Source of the DNA: Shimia sediminis
GTDB lineage: Bacteria > Pseudomonadota > Alphaproteobacteria > Rhodobacterales > Rhodobacteraceae
Direction: 5' to 3'
DNA: 64,000 nucleotides
NCBI RefSeq assembly: GCF_003990645.1
Contig: NZ_RYZK01000007.1
Span: forward strand, 1 to 64,000
Part shown: in pieces, positions 26,849-36,434 of the stretch
Layout: every line of letters starts with the position of its first letter
Numbering within the stretch: position 1 is the stretch's first letter
Made by a program: the position numbers and the translations under genes
The notes under the pieces: model-generated
The model's database searches: none
Told to the model about the DNA's origin: nothing
What the model saw: only the letters and a program-made list of their open reading frames with translations

Positions 26849-28624
26849 TCAGAACGCTTCTGCGTCCAGCGCCATGACCGTGTCGGCACCCGATTGGATG
26901 CGCGCCAGGTGCATGGAAGTGGCCGGCAGGCGTCGTGCCATGTAGTAGCGGCCCGTCGCCAGCTTGGTCTCGTAGAACGCAGCGTCAGCAGCGCCCGCCG
27001 CCAGTTGTGACGTCGCGGCTTTTGCCATCTGCGCCCACATCAGGCCAAGGCAGACATGCCCAAAGAGGTGCATGAAATCGTTCGAGCCCGAGAGCGCGTG
27101 ATTGGGATTCTTCATGCCGTTCTGCATAAAATACATGCCCGCGGCCTGCAGATCCTTTGACGCAGCCTTCAGCGGTTCGATGAAATCCTTCAGAGCCTCG
27201 TCGTCGCCATTGTCCTTGCAGAAGGTTTTGACCAGCTCAAAGAACGCCATCACGTGCTTGCCGCCATCCTGGGCCAGCTTGCGGCCCACCAGGTCCAGCG
27301 CCTGAACGCCGTTGGCGCCTTCGTAGATCATGGCGATCCGGGCGTCGCGGGTGAACTGGCTCATGCCGTGCTCTTCGATATAGCCGTGGCCGCCGTAGAT
27401 CTGTTGCGCCTTGACGGTCATGTCATAGCCTTCATCGGTTAGGAAACCCTTGATGACCGGGGTCAGCAGCGACACCAGACCGTCGGCGTCCTTGTCGCTG
27501 TTGCGATGGGCTTCGTCGATCATCTTGGCACCCCAGAGGATGAAGGCGCGCGCGCCTTCGACAAACGACTTCTGGTCCATCAGCGACCGGCGGATGTCAG
27601 GGTGCACGATCAGCGGATCGGCGGGGCCATCGGGGTTTTCGGCACCGGTCACGGCGCGGCCCTGCAGGCGGTCCTTGGCATAGTCCACCGCGTTCTGATA
27701 GGCGACTTCGGCCGCCGACAGCCCTTGCATGCCGACACCCAGACGGGCTTCGTTCATCATGGTGAACATGGCGCGCATGCCCTTGTTCAGCTCACCCAGC
27801 AGATAGCCTTCGGCCTCGTCATAGTTCAGCACGCAAGTGGCGTTGCCGTGGATGCCCATCTTTTTCTCGATGTTGCCCACCGACACGCCGTTGCGCGCGC
27901 CAATGTTGCCTTCGTCATCGACCAGGAACTTGGGCACGATGAACAGGCTCACGCCCTTGATGCCCTCGGGGCCGCCGGGGACCTTGGCCAGCACCAGATG
28001 CACGATGTTGTCGGCCAGATCATGATCGCCCGCCGAGATGAAGATCTTCTGGCCGGAAATCTTGTAGGTGCCGTTGTCCTGCGGTTCCGCCTTGGTGCGC
28101 ATCAGACCCAGATCGGTGCCGCAATGCGGTTCGGTCAGGTTCATGGTGCCGGTCCACTCGCAGGACACCATGTTGGGCAGCCATTTGTCCTTCTGCGCAT
28201 CCGTACCATGCGCCAGGATCGCCGCCGCCGCACCATGGGTCAGACCCTGGTACATGGTGAACGCCTGGTTTGACGCCGAAAACATCTCGCCCACGGCGGT
28301 GCCCAGCACATAAGGCATGTTCTGCCCGCCATATTGCTCGGGCATGTCGAGCCCGGTCCAGCCGCCCTCTTTCACCTGCTCAAAGGCTTCCTTGAAGCCG
28401 GTGGGCGTGTAGACCAGACCGTTTTCCAGTCGACAGCCTTCCTGATCGCCAACAGCGTTCAGCGGGGCCAGCACGTCGCCGGTCAGCTTGCCGGCTTCTT
28501 CCAGAACGGCATTGGTGAAATCGGCTTCCATCTCGTCATAGCCGGGGATGTCCAGCGTCGAGACGTTCAACACGTCGTGCAGGACAAACTGGAGGTCTTT
28601 TACGGGGGCGGTATAGGTCGGCAT
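26849..28624 (-). CDS. Acyl-CoA dehydrogenase, long form with C-terminal extension
   Basis: 591 aa. It has the FAD/substrate motif [14 protein letters not shown], the [15 protein letters not shown] strand, and the C-terminal [20 protein letters not shown] with the catalytic glutamate in [18 protein letters not shown]. An extra helical C-terminal domain of about 120 residues follows. This arrangement is that of the 590-600 aa AidB/FadE-like dehydrogenases, which include DmdC of the DMSP demethylation pathway. In a fadA/fadB operon, a fatty acyl-CoA substrate is more likely. It lies 15 bases downstream of the merR gene. Confidence 0.9.
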   Translation of the reverse strand: MPTYTAPVKDLQFVLHDVLNVSTLDIPGYDEMEADFTNAVLEEAGKLTGDVLAPLNAVGDQEGCRLENGLVYTPTGFKEAFEQVKEGGWTGLDMPEQYGGQNMPYVLGTAVGEMFSASNQAFTMYQGLTHGAAAAILAHGTDAQKDKWLPNMVSCEWTGTMNLTEPHCGTDLGLMRTKAEPQDNGTYKISGQKIFISAGDHDLADNIVHLVLAKVPGGPEGIKGVSLFIVPKFLVDDEGNIGARNGVSVGNIEKKMGIHGNATCVLNYDEAEGYLLGELNKGMRAMFTMMNEARLGVGMQGLSAAEVAYQNAVDYAKDRLQGRAVTGAENPDGPADPLIVHPDIRRSLMDQKSFVEGARAFILWGAKMIDEAHRNSDKDADGLVSLLTPVIKGFLTDEGYDMTVKAQQIYGGHGYIEEHGMSQFTRDARIAMIYEGANGVQALDLVGRKLAQDGGKHVMAFFELVKTFCKDNGDDEALKDFIEPLKAASKDLQAAGMYFMQNGMKNPNHALSGSNDFMHLFGHVCLGLMWAQMAKAATSQLAAGAADAAFYETKLATGRYYMARRLPATSMHLARIQSGADTVMALDAEAF

Positions 28625-28639
28625 CAGTGGTTTCCCTAG

Positions 28640-29047
28640 TTACTCTGCGGCTTTTTTCTCGGTACCGAACGAGGTGATGATACGCTCACCCCATTTCAGC
28701 TGCTCTTTCAGATCGTCGATAGCTTCATTCAGCTCATCGCGCTGTTCTTCCATGTCCTGCAGCCGTGCCTGCGCCACCTCATAGGTGCGCTGCAACTGCG
28801 TCGCCTGCTGGTCGCCCATGTCGTATAGATCAAGCAACTGGCGGATTTCCTCGAGGCTGAACCCAAAGCGCTTGCCGCGCAGGATCAGCTTCAGCCGCGC
28901 GCGGTCGCGCTTGGTGAACAGGCGCTTCTGACCCTCGCGGATCGGAAACAACAGCTCCTTGGCTTCGTAAAATCGCAAGGTGCGCGGCGTCACGTCGAAC
29001 GCGTCGCACATCTCGCGGATGGTCATGGTTTCTTCGGTCATCATCAT
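28640..29047 (-). CDS. MerR family regulator of the beta-oxidation operon
   Basis: About 135 aa. The N-terminal MerR winged helix (MTIREMCDAFDVTPRTLRFYEAKELL) is followed by RARLKLILRGKRFGFSLEEIRQLLDLYD and a coiled-coil dimerisation helix (QARLQDMEEQRDELNEAIDDLKEQL). No metal-binding cysteines are present, as in the LiuR/PsrA-type MerR proteins that control fatty and branched-chain acid catabolism. Three ATG codons in a row (29047, 29044, 29041) follow GATGAGG, so the exact start is ambiguous. It leads the operon merR-acd-rhh-acd-(gst-fadA-fadB) and has palindromic sites just upstream. Confidence 0.88.
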   Translation of the reverse strand: MMMTEETMTIREMCDAFDVTPRTLRFYEAKELLFPIREGQKRLFTKRDRARLKLILRGKRFGFSLEEIRQLLDLYDMGDQQATQLQRTYEVAQARLQDMEEQRDELNEAIDDLKEQLKWGERIITSFGTEKKAAE

Positions 29048-29056
29048 CAACCTCAT

Positions 29057-29377
29057 CGGTGTCGGCTTCTGGACAATTTGGAACTTGCCCCATGGGTTAC
29101 AATATGGGTTTACGTTGACGTAAGTAAAACGCTACGTCACTTTAAAGTTGACGTAGTGTTTGCCAAGGTAAAGGAGGGTTCGCCAGCATTTGGGCGGTTT
29201 TTTGCCGCCGTGACTGAGGGGGATGAGCGGGTTGCTCCGCCTGCCAAGTCCCAACGCGCTGGAATCAGCCCTGTCCCGACGACCTCGGCCAACAGGGGCC
29301 GGGGTTAGGAAACTATGCTATACTGTGAACATTGAGGCGCTGATCGGGTCAGTTGGATCAACAACGGAGACCTCCTC
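29057..29377. other. Intergenic promoter region between merR and the ABM gene
   Basis: No gene is seen. The left half carries the MerR-type palindromes annotated separately; the right half (about 29170-29340) shows no obvious structure and holds the promoter of the ABM-fold gene. Confidence 0.6.
29109..29156. promoter_or_regulatory. Two ACGT-cored palindromes upstream of merR (putative MerR/LiuR-type operators)
   Basis: TTACGT-TG-ACGTAA lies at 29110-29123. A larger imperfect dyad, CTACGTCA-CTTTAAAG-TTGACGTAG, lies at 29132-29156. They sit 60-110 bp upstream of the merR start. TTACGT/ACGTAA-type sites are characteristic of LiuR-class MerR regulators, so autoregulation and operon control are likely. 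Confidence 0.65.
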
Positions 29378-29674
29378 ATGATTATGCGCATTTTCCAGGT
29401 TGTCACGCACCGTGGCAAAGAAGAAGAGTTCAAGAAGTTCTTCTACGAAACCGCTATCCCGATGATGAAAAGGACCCAAGGTCTCGTATCCGTGCTGCCC
29501 GGCGCCCCACGCGACGAGACACCGCGCGAGTTCAGTTTTGTCATGGTCTGGGAGGATCTTGACGCCTTGAAGGATTTTGTCGGAGAGGATTACGACAGTC
29601 CCCACATAGATCCCGCCGAGGCCGATCTGGTCGAGTTCCGCGCCATCAGACACTATGAGCTGGTCGAAATTTGA
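29378..29674 (+). CDS. Antibiotic biosynthesis monooxygenase (ABM)-fold protein
   Basis: 98 aa forming one dimeric alpha/beta-barrel domain: MIMRIFQVVTHRGKEEEFKKFFYETAIPMM, then FSFVMVWEDLDALKDFVGEDY, then HYELVEI. The pattern is typical of ABM/EthD-like small proteins, many of which have no known substrate. A monooxygenase activity should not be assumed. It is alone, with its own promoter region, and converges with the second merR gene. Confidence 0.75.
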   Translation: MIMRIFQVVTHRGKEEEFKKFFYETAIPMMKRTQGLVSVLPGAPRDETPREFSFVMVWEDLDALKDFVGEDYDSPHIDPAEADLVEFRAIRHYELVEI

Positions 29675-29740
29675 CACCACGTGGGCCGCAGCAGTTGCTC
29701 GGTCTCGCAGGCGGGTCACGCCTGTGTTGCGACAGCAGGA

Positions 29741-30124
29741 TTAGGCCGCCCCGGATTTCTCCAACGATGCCGCCGTTTCATCGCGCAGCGTCTTCAGCTC
29801 GTGCATGGCGTCTTCCAGCTGGCGCTTTTGCTCTTCCAGCTCGGCATACTGACGGTCCGCCATGTCGACAAAGGCCTGCATCTGCGCCGCCGTGCCCTCG
29901 TGTTCGTAGATCAACAGCCACTGGCGGATGTCTTCCAGCTTGATCCCAAAGGTGCGCCCCCGCATGATCAGCGTCATACGTGCCACCTCGCGCGGGCCAA
30001 AGTACCGCGAACGTCCTTCACGGTCCGGCTGCAGCAGCTCGATATACTCATAGTAACGCAACGTTCTCGGCGTCACGTCGAACTTGGCACACATTTCCTT
30101 AAAGGTCAGACGCGTCTCGGACAT
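29741..30124 (-). CDS. MerR family regulator (second copy)
   Basis: 127 aa. LTFKEMCAKFDVTPRTLRYYEYIELLQPDREGRSRYF is the MerR winged helix; REVARMTLIMRGRTFGIKLEDIRQWLLIYE and a coiled-coil tail follow. It is clearly a paralogue of the merR at 28640, with the same architecture and no metal cysteines. It is divergent from the thioesterase-MATE operon, with 116 bp between, so that operon is its likely target. A GCAACCGC/GCGGTTGC hairpin or dyad at 30173-30194 is a candidate site. Confidence 0.85.
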   Translation of the reverse strand: MSETRLTFKEMCAKFDVTPRTLRYYEYIELLQPDREGRSRYFGPREVARMTLIMRGRTFGIKLEDIRQWLLIYEHEGTAAQMQAFVDMADRQYAELEEQKRQLEDAMHELKTLRDETAASLEKSGAA

Positions 30125-30240
30125 TTGGCATTCTCCCTATGGGCACAAATCTATGCCGCCTTGCAGCGTGGTGCAACCGCCCCCTTGCGGTTGCGGCAAA
30201 ATGCGGATCATAAAGACCGGACAGGACGACGGAGCAGACC

Positions 30241-30666
30241 ATGACCCCCGGCAAAGTTAAAATGGCAGAACAATTCATCAGCGCGATTCCGCATTGCAAG
30301 GCGCTGAACATGAAGCTGACCGAAATCGGTGATGGCTTTGCCGTGATGGAGCTGCCCTATGACCTGCGCATCGTCGGCGATCCGGAAACCGGCGTGCTGC
30401 ATGGCGGGGCGGTCTCGGCGCTGATGGACACCTGCTGCGGTGCCGCGGCGATGAGCCACCCGGCCTCGCCCGCGACAACCGCCACCATCGACCTGCGCAT
30501 CGACTACATGCGCGCTGCCACTCCGGGCCAGACCATCCGCACCCGCGCCGAATGCTATCACATCACCCGCTCGGTTGCCTTCGTGCGCGCCACGGCGCTG
30601 GATGACGACAGTGAACGCCCCGTCGCCACCGCCGCCGGCGCCTTTACCGTCGGAGGCATCAAATGA
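30241..30666 (+). CDS. PaaI-family hotdog thioesterase
   Basis: 141 aa single hotdog domain. The catalytic region VLHGGAVSALMDTCCGAA fits the PaaI pattern with HGG and a downstream acidic residue, and TATIDLRIDYMRAATPGQ follows. Such enzymes hydrolyse acyl- or aryl-CoA thioesters. The stop overlaps the next gene by four bases; a second hotdog gene follows, suggesting a heteromeric or paired activity. Confidence 0.85.
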   Translation: MTPGKVKMAEQFISAIPHCKALNMKLTEIGDGFAVMELPYDLRIVGDPETGVLHGGAVSALMDTCCGAAAMSHPASPATTATIDLRIDYMRAATPGQTIRTRAECYHITRSVAFVRATALDDDSERPVATAAGAFTVGGIK

Positions 30667-31175
30667 GCCGCAAACGCATCGAACCCGTGCAGGTCATCAA
30701 GCAACGCCGCGACGGCGCCCTGCATTCCCTGGTGCATGGCGTGCCCTACGTGCAGTTCCTCGGGATCGAGTTTGACCGCCGCGGCGACGAGCTGACCGCG
30801 ATCATGCCCTTTGACGACAAGCTGATCGGCAATCCCATGCTGCCCGCCCTGCATGGTGGCGCCATTGCCGGGTTTCTCGAAACCACCGCCGTCATCGGCC
30901 TTGCCTGGTCGGTGCTGTGGGAAGACATCGAATCCGGCAACGTCGACACCGAAGAACTGGCCGTCGGCCACCTGCCGCGCCTGCCCAAGACCATCGACTT
31001 CAACATCGACTACCTGCGCTCGGGCCTGCCGCGCGACGCCTATGCGCGGGCGCGTGTCACCCGCTCGGGCCGCCGCTATGCCAGCGTGCATGTCGAGGCC
31101 TGGCAGGACCAGCGCGGCAAGCTCTTTGCCCAGGCCACGGGCCATTTCCTGATGCCGGCCCCGGCTGATGGCTGA
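30663..31175 (+). CDS. PaaI-family hotdog thioesterase (longer paralogue)
   Basis: 170 aa hotdog protein. The motif ALHGGAIAGFLETTAVI is the counterpart of HGG-x-x-x-x-x-D in the preceding gene, with glutamate as the acidic residue, and KTIDFNIDYLRSGLPRDAYA follows. An N-terminal extension with IEPVQVIKQRRDGALHSLVHGVPYVQFLG is present. It overlaps the upstream thioesterase by four bases and the MATE gene by eight, so all three are co-translated. Confidence 0.85.
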   Translation: MSRKRIEPVQVIKQRRDGALHSLVHGVPYVQFLGIEFDRRGDELTAIMPFDDKLIGNPMLPALHGGAIAGFLETTAVIGLAWSVLWEDIESGNVDTEELAVGHLPRLPKTIDFNIDYLRSGLPRDAYARARVTRSGRRYASVHVEAWQDQRGKLFAQATGHFLMPAPADG

Positions 31176-32505
31176 CACCCCCATCCCCGAGGTCAAACCC
31201 GCAACCCATGCCCGGGTGCTCAAGGTTGCCATCCCCATCGTGATCTCCAACGCCACCGTGCCTATTCTCGGCGCGGTCGACACCGGCGTGGTTGGCCAGC
31301 TGGGCGAGGCCGCCCCCATCGGCGCGGTGGGCATCGGCGCGATCATCCTCACCGGCCTCTACTGGATGTTCGGCTTTCTGCGCATGGGCACCACCGGGCT
31401 CACGTCACAGGCCCACGGGGCAGGGCGCCATGGCGAGGTATCGGCCATGCTGACCCGCGCCCTGATGCTGGGCTTTGCCGGGGCTGCGGTGATCATCGCG
31501 CTGCAATACCCGCTGTTCCTCTTGGCCTTTCAGCTGTCCCCCGCCAGCGCCGAGGTCGAAAGCCTCGCCCAAGGGTACATGCAGATCCGCGTCTTTTCGG
31601 CCCCCGCCATGATCGGCCTCTACGGCATCACCGGCTGGCTCATCGCCCTGGAACGCACCCGTGCGGTGCTGTTGCTGCAGGTCTGGATGAACGGGCTCAA
31701 CATCGTGCTCGACCTGTGGTTCGTGCTGGGCCTGGGCTGGGGGGTCGAAGGGGTTGCCTTTGCCACCTTCCTTGCCGAATGGACCGGGCTTGCGCTGGGC
31801 CTCTGGCTCTGCCGCGATGCGTTCCAACAGCCCGCATGGCGCGACTGGACCCGTATCTTTGACCGCGCCCGCCTGCGCGAAGTCATGTCGGTCAACGGCG
31901 ATATCATGCTGCGCAGCTTCATGCTGCAGGCGATCTTCATGTCCTTCCTGTTCCTCGGCGCGCGCTTTGGCGACGTCACCCTGGCCGCCAATCAGGTGCT
32001 GATGCAGTTCCTGCACATCACCGCCTATGCGCTGGACGGCTTTGCCTTTGCCGCTGAGGCGCTGGTCGGGCAGGCGCTGGGCGCGCGCGCCCGTGCCAAC
32101 CTGCGCCGCTCGGCCTGGCTCAGCAGCTTCTGGGGTGGCATCATGGTGGTGCTCCTCGCGCTGATCTTTGCGATTGGAGGCGGCCCCATCATCGACCTGC
32201 TTACCACTGCGACCGAGGTCCAGTCCGAGGCCCGCGCCTATCTGCCCTACATGATCGCGGCCCCCTTGGTGGGGGTCGCCAGCTGGATGCTCGACGGCAT
32301 CTTTATCGGCGCCACCCGCACCCGCGATATGCGCAACATGATGGCGGTGTCCCTGGTGATTTACGTGGTCGCGGTGCTGGTCCTGATTCCCCCCTTTGGC
32401 AACCACGGTCTCTGGCTGGCGCTGCTGATCTCATTCGTGGCGCGTGGGGTCACCCTGATGGTGCGCTACCCGGCGCTCGAGCGCGCTGCGGATACGGCTG
32501 ATTAA
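31168..32505 (+). CDS. MATE family efflux transporter (DinF-like)
   Basis: 445 aa with twelve predicted membrane helices in two MatE repeats. It has IVISNATVPILGAVDTGVVGQL in helix 1 and GFLRMGTTGLTSQAHGAG, the conserved loop after helix 2, both typical of the DinF branch. It is expected to export organic cations or other metabolites using an ion gradient. Translational coupling to two thioesterases suggests it may export an acid released by them, but this is speculation. Confidence 0.9.
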   Translation: MADTPIPEVKPATHARVLKVAIPIVISNATVPILGAVDTGVVGQLGEAAPIGAVGIGAIILTGLYWMFGFLRMGTTGLTSQAHGAGRHGEVSAMLTRALMLGFAGAAVIIALQYPLFLLAFQLSPASAEVESLAQGYMQIRVFSAPAMIGLYGITGWLIALERTRAVLLLQVWMNGLNIVLDLWFVLGLGWGVEGVAFATFLAEWTGLALGLWLCRDAFQQPAWRDWTRIFDRARLREVMSVNGDIMLRSFMLQAIFMSFLFLGARFGDVTLAANQVLMQFLHITAYALDGFAFAAEALVGQALGARARANLRRSAWLSSFWGGIMVVLLALIFAIGGGPIIDLLTTATEVQSEARAYLPYMIAAPLVGVASWMLDGIFIGATRTRDMRNMMAVSLVIYVVAVLVLIPPFGNHGLWLALLISFVARGVTLMVRYPALERAADTAD

Positions 32506-32646
32506 CACGACCGCGACGGTGGGGTTAACAGCCGGTCAACACGGGACAGAAAACCGAACAGAAGCAGAACAATGTTGTACAAAACTTTTGTACAACTTGG
32601 AGAGTCACCCCCAAAAAAGATGTACAACTTGGTTATTTTGGTCGTT

Positions 32647-32985
32647 TTACAGGATATCCAGCACGGATTCCGGCGGACGGCCAATCGCGGCTTTACCATT
32701 TGTAAAGACAATCGGCCGTTCAATCAGTTTCGGGCACTTTGCCATCGCCGCGATCAGCCGGTCGTCGTCATCGGTGCGCGACAACCCCATCTCGCGAAAC
32801 TCGGCTTCCTGCGCGCGCATCATGTCGATGGCACGCAGGCCCAGCATCTCCAAAGCGTCGCGAATTTCGGCTTCCGAGGGCGCATCGTCGAGGTATTTGC
32901 GTATTGCCACGTCGCCCTTTTCTTCAACAATCGCAAGGGTTTGGCGCGACTTTGAGCAGCGCGGATTGTGCCATATGGTGATCAC
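32647..32985 (-). CDS. arsC: Arsenate reductase-like protein (ArsC/Spx family)
   Basis: 112 aa. The active cysteine is in [13 protein letters not shown] near residue 10; the [17 protein letters not shown] stretch near the C-terminus contains the conserved arginine of the family. It would reduce arsenate with glutathione and glutaredoxin, though many chromosomal ArsC-like proteins have no tested activity. It is the last gene of a DUF952-pyrD-arsC unit and overlaps pyrD by four bases. No arsenic genes are adjacent. Confidence 0.88.
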   Translation of the reverse strand: MITIWHNPRCSKSRQTLAIVEEKGDVAIRKYLDDAPSEAEIRDALEMLGLRAIDMMRAQEAEFREMGLSRTDDDDRLIAAMAKCPKLIERPIVFTNGKAAIGRPPESVLDIL

Positions 32986-34040
32986 AGCCAGTTCTCCCGT
33001 TTGCTGCCAACCGCGTCTGCGACATTGGCAAATCCATCCCGCTCCAACAGGGCATCCAGCCCCCGGATGATCTCTTCCGTCAGCGACAAGCCGCCAAACA
33101 CCAGCGCCGTATAAAGCTGCACCACCGACGCGCCTGCGCAGATCTTGTCATAGGCATCATCCGCCGTGCCGATCCCACCGACTCCGACCAGTGGAATCTT
33201 GCCATCCACCAGCTTTGACATCTTTGCCAAAACCCGCGTGGATTTGGTGAAAAGCGGCGCGCCGGACAACCCGCCCATTTCATTTTTATGCTTTGAAGAC
33301 AACGCCTTGCGGTCCAGAGTGGTGTTGGTCGTGATGACCGCATCCAGCCCTGATTCCAGCGCCACTTCGGCGATTTCTTCCAGTTCCGCGTCGCTCAAAT
33401 CCGGGGCGATTTTCAGGAAAACCGGCACCCTGCGCTCCAACCCATCCCGTGTCTGCATCACCCCCGCCAACAGCGCCGACAGCGCCGCCTTACCCTGCAG
33501 GTCCCGCAGCTTTTCGGTGTTCGGGGACGACACGTTCACCGTCGCAAAATCCAGGTATTTTCCACAGCATTTCAATACCTTAGCGAAATCTCCCGCGCGG
33601 TCTTCGCTGTCCTTGTTGGCCCCGAGGTTCAGCCCGATCACCGCATCCTTGGGCCGTTTCGCCAGCCGCGCGGCAATCGCCTCCATGCCTTCATTGTTGA
33701 ACCCAAACCGGTTGATCGCCGCGTGATCTTCGGTCAGTCGAAACAGCCGTGGCTTTGGGTTGCCCGGCTGCGGCCTCGGTGTGGCTGCGCCGACCTCAAA
33801 GAACCCGAAGCCAGCCTTGGATAGACCGTCTAAGGCATTGGCATTCTTATCAAATCCCGCCGCGAGGCCAACCGGGTTGGCCAGCTCCATTCCGGCAAAG
33901 GTTGTCTTCAACCGAGGGGACGTGAGGCGTCCGGGGGCAGGGGCCACGCCCATCTGCAACGCCTTGATCGCCCAGCCATGTGCCGCCTCGGGGTCCATGC
34001 CCCGCAGCGCCTTCATGCCCAAAGTTTCCAGCAGTTTCAT
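32982..34040 (-). CDS. pyrD: Dihydroorotate dehydrogenase (quinone), class 2
   Basis: 352 aa FMN enzyme that oxidises dihydroorotate to orotate with transfer to membrane quinone. The N-terminal helical extension for membrane association is present ([26 protein letters not shown]). [14 protein letters not shown] holds the catalytic serine. [13 protein letters not shown] and [16 protein letters not shown] are further family motifs. It overlaps the DUF952 gene and arsC by four bases each. Confidence 0.95.
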   Translation of the reverse strand: MKLLETLGMKALRGMDPEAAHGWAIKALQMGVAPAPGRLTSPRLKTTFAGMELANPVGLAAGFDKNANALDGLSKAGFGFFEVGAATPRPQPGNPKPRLFRLTEDHAAINRFGFNNEGMEAIAARLAKRPKDAVIGLNLGANKDSEDRAGDFAKVLKCCGKYLDFATVNVSSPNTEKLRDLQGKAALSALLAGVMQTRDGLERRVPVFLKIAPDLSDAELEEIAEVALESGLDAVITTNTTLDRKALSSKHKNEMGGLSGAPLFTKSTRVLAKMSKLVDGKIPLVGVGGIGTADDAYDKICAGASVVQLYTALVFGGLSLTEEIIRGLDALLERDGFANVADAVGSKRENWL

Positions 34041-34387
34041 ATGCCCAACCCCGCCGGAAAATCATGTTTGCCGTCCACCAGCGGTAAAGGCTGCGCCCAG
34101 GCCACGTCCTGTAGACGTAATGCCCTGTAAAGATGGGGGAAAAGCGCCCCGCCCCGGGACGGTTCCCAGACCAGTTTGTCGCCCAGATCGTCCGCCTCAA
34201 GCCCCAGAAGGAACAGGTTGTCCGCGCCTGCGAAATGCTTGGCCGCCGTCTCAGCCACCTGTTCCGCGGTCGAAAAATGCACGTAGCCGTCCGCCACATC
34301 AATCGGCGCGCCAGCGGTCTCGCCCTTGGCGCGCAACTCGGCCCATTCATCGGCCCGGAAAATCTTGAAAATCAGCATGTTCTTCAT
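34037..34387 (-). CDS. DUF952 family protein
   Basis: About 116 aa. [37 protein letters not shown] and [17 protein letters not shown] are characteristic of DUF952, a small family of unknown function. The frame is open to 34441; starts at 34387 ([10 protein letters not shown]) and 34378 (MLIFKIF) are both plausible, and neither has a clear ribosome binding site. It is the first gene of the unit containing pyrD. Confidence 0.82.
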   Translation of the reverse strand: MKNMLIFKIFRADEWAELRAKGETAGAPIDVADGYVHFSTAEQVAETAAKHFAGADNLFLLGLEADDLGDKLVWEPSRGGALFPHLYRALRLQDVAWAQPLPLVDGKHDFPAGLGI

Positions 34388-34490
34388 GTGCAACGCCGCG
34401 CCCCCGACGTCAAGCAACAGAAGTTTTGACTCGGCGGTCAAATCGGAGTCACCATACCCTCATAACAAGATCAAAATCAGGGGAGTTCCA

Positions 34491-36065
34491 ATGATTCACC
34501 GTTTCATGACCGGTGTCGCCACGCTCGCGCTCAGCGCCGGGGCCGCGATGGCCGACTATTCGCTAACTATCTTACATACAAACGATTTTCACGCCCGCTT
34601 TGAGCCGATCAGCAAGTATGATTCCGGCTGTTCCGCCGACAGCAACGCCGAAGGCAAGTGCTTTGGCGGCTCAGCGCGGCTTGTCACTGCAGTGGCCGAA
34701 GCGCGCGCCCGGTCGAACAATTCGATCCTGGTGGATGGCGGCGATCAGTTCCAGGGCACGCTGTTTTACACCTATTACAAGGGCAAAGCCGCAGCCGAGA
34801 TGATGAACAAACTGGGCTATGACGGCATGACCGTCGGCAACCACGAGTTCGACGACGGCCCCGAAGTGCTGCGCGGTTTCATGGATGCGGTAACCTTTCC
34901 GGTACTGATGTCCAACGCAGACGTCAGCAAAGAAGAGCTGCTGGCCGACACCTTGATGAAATCCACCGTGATCGAACGTGGCGGTGAAAAGATCGGCCTT
35001 ATTGGCCTGACCCCGGAAGACACCGATGAGCTTGCCAGCCCCGGTCCCAACGTCACCTTCTCAGACCCGGTTGCCGCCGTACAGGGCGAGGTCGACAAGC
35101 TGACGGAGATGGGCGTGAACAAGATCATCGTGCTCAGCCACTCAGGCTATGGTGTTGACCAGCACGTCGCCGCCAACACCACCGGCGTTGACGTGATCGT
35201 AGGCGGGCATAGTAACACTTATCTTTCAAACACTTCGGATCGGGCCAAGGGCCCGTATCCAACCATGGTCGGCAACACCGCCATCGTTCAGGCCTATGCC
35301 TATGGCAAGTTTCTGGGTGAGTTGAACGTGACTTTCAACGACGCCGGTGAAATCACCGAAGCCAAGGGCGAGCCGATCATCATGGACGCCGCCGTGGCCG
35401 AGGATGCCGATACCAAGGCGCGCATCACCGAACTGGCCGGGCCGCTTGAGGAAATCCGCCAGCAGGTCGTGGCCTCGGCCGATGCGGCGATCGAAGGCGA
35501 TCGTGCGGTCTGCCGCGTGCAAGAGTGCGCCATGGGCAACCTTGTGGCGGACGCCATGCTGGACCGCGTGGCCGACCAGGGCGTGACCATCGCAATTGCC
35601 AACTCGGGCGGATTGCGCGCGTCGATTGACGCAGGCGACGTGACCATGGGTGAAGTGCTGACCGTGCTGCCGTTCCAGAACACCCTGTCGACCTTCCAGG
35701 TCTCCGGACAGACCGTGATCGACGCACTGGAGAATGGCGTCAGCCAGGTGGAAGAAGTCAAAGGCCGCTTCCCACAGGTGGCGGGTCTGAAATTCACCTG
35801 GGACAGCTCAGTCGCGCCGAACGAAGGTCGTGTGATGGACGTCATGGTGATGAAGGACGGCGCCTGGGCGCCTATCGATCCGGCGGCCACCTATACGCTG
35901 GTGTCGAACAACTATGTGCGCGGCGGAGGGGACGGATACAAGATGTTCCGCAGCGCCGAAAACGCCTATGACTACGGTCCGGACCTTGCTGATGTGACCG
36001 CCGAGTACATGGCCAAAAACGCACCCTATGCGCCCTATACCGACGGGCGTATCACCAAGAAATAA
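34491..36065 (+). CDS. Periplasmic 5'-nucleotidase / 2',3'-cyclic phosphodiesterase family protein
   Basis: 524 aa. The signal peptide MIHRFMTGVATLALSAGAAM is probably cleaved after AMA. The metallophosphatase domain follows, with metal ligands in LTILHTNDFHARFEP, VDGGDQFQG, VGNHEFDDG, LSHSGYG and VGGHSNT. The C-terminal substrate domain from about 345 contains NLVADAMLD and NSGGLRASIDAG. It releases nucleosides and phosphate from nucleotides outside the membrane, which fits upstream of the nucleoside salvage enzymes encoded earlier. GGGGAG precedes the ATG; a terminator follows. Confidence 0.92.
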   Translation: MIHRFMTGVATLALSAGAAMADYSLTILHTNDFHARFEPISKYDSGCSADSNAEGKCFGGSARLVTAVAEARARSNNSILVDGGDQFQGTLFYTYYKGKAAAEMMNKLGYDGMTVGNHEFDDGPEVLRGFMDAVTFPVLMSNADVSKEELLADTLMKSTVIERGGEKIGLIGLTPEDTDELASPGPNVTFSDPVAAVQGEVDKLTEMGVNKIIVLSHSGYGVDQHVAANTTGVDVIVGGHSNTYLSNTSDRAKGPYPTMVGNTAIVQAYAYGKFLGELNVTFNDAGEITEAKGEPIIMDAAVAEDADTKARITELAGPLEEIRQQVVASADAAIEGDRAVCRVQECAMGNLVADAMLDRVADQGVTIAIANSGGLRASIDAGDVTMGEVLTVLPFQNTLSTFQVSGQTVIDALENGVSQVEEVKGRFPQVAGLKFTWDSSVAPNEGRVMDVMVMKDGAWAPIDPAATYTLVSNNYVRGGGDGYKMFRSAENAYDYGPDLADVTAEYMAKNAPYAPYTDGRITKK

Positions 36066-36086
36066 GGGGTCTCTTGACCTTTTGTG

Positions 36087-36119
36087 CCTCCGCCGGGAAA
36101 CTGGCGGAGGTTTTCTTTT
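36087..36119 (+). terminator. Rho-independent terminator after the 5'-nucleotidase
   Basis: CCTCCGCC pairs perfectly with GGCGGAGG around GGGAAACT and is followed by TTTTCTTTT. The start of the next gene lies only ten bases further on. Confidence 0.92.
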
Positions 36120-36128
36120 GGAGCGCCT

Positions 36129-36434
36129 ATGGACCATCCGTTGATCGACCTTATCACCCAGAAAATCCGCGAGGCGGAGGAAGAAGGGGCCTTTGACAAC
36201 CTCGAAGGCGCGGGCAAGCCTTTGCCCAAGGTGGACGACCCGGAAAACGCATTGATCAACCGGTTGATCCGGGAAAACGGTGCGGTGCCCGAGTTCGTCT
36301 CGCTCAGCCGCGAGTTGGCCCGACTGCGCGAGGAACTGCGCGAGACCGGAGATCGCACGCGCCGCCAAGACATCCTGAAAGAGATGTCGATGATGGAAGC
36401 CAGAATAGACCTCGCCCGCAAAACCTATCGTTAG
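36129..36434 (+). CDS. DUF1992 family protein (DnaJ-homologue-C28-like)
   Basis: 101 aa. HPLIDLITQKIREAEEEGAF followed by DNLEGAGKPLPK is the invariant opening of DUF1992, a conserved small family of unknown role. The remainder is helical. The ATG at 36129 is preceded by TTTTGGAG, which overlaps the T-run of the preceding terminator, so expression is probably from its own start or by read-through. Its stop overlaps the convergent TPR gene by four bases. Confidence 0.85.
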   Translation: MDHPLIDLITQKIREAEEEGAFDNLEGAGKPLPKVDDPENALINRLIRENGAVPEFVSLSRELARLREELRETGDRTRRQDILKEMSMMEARIDLARKTYR

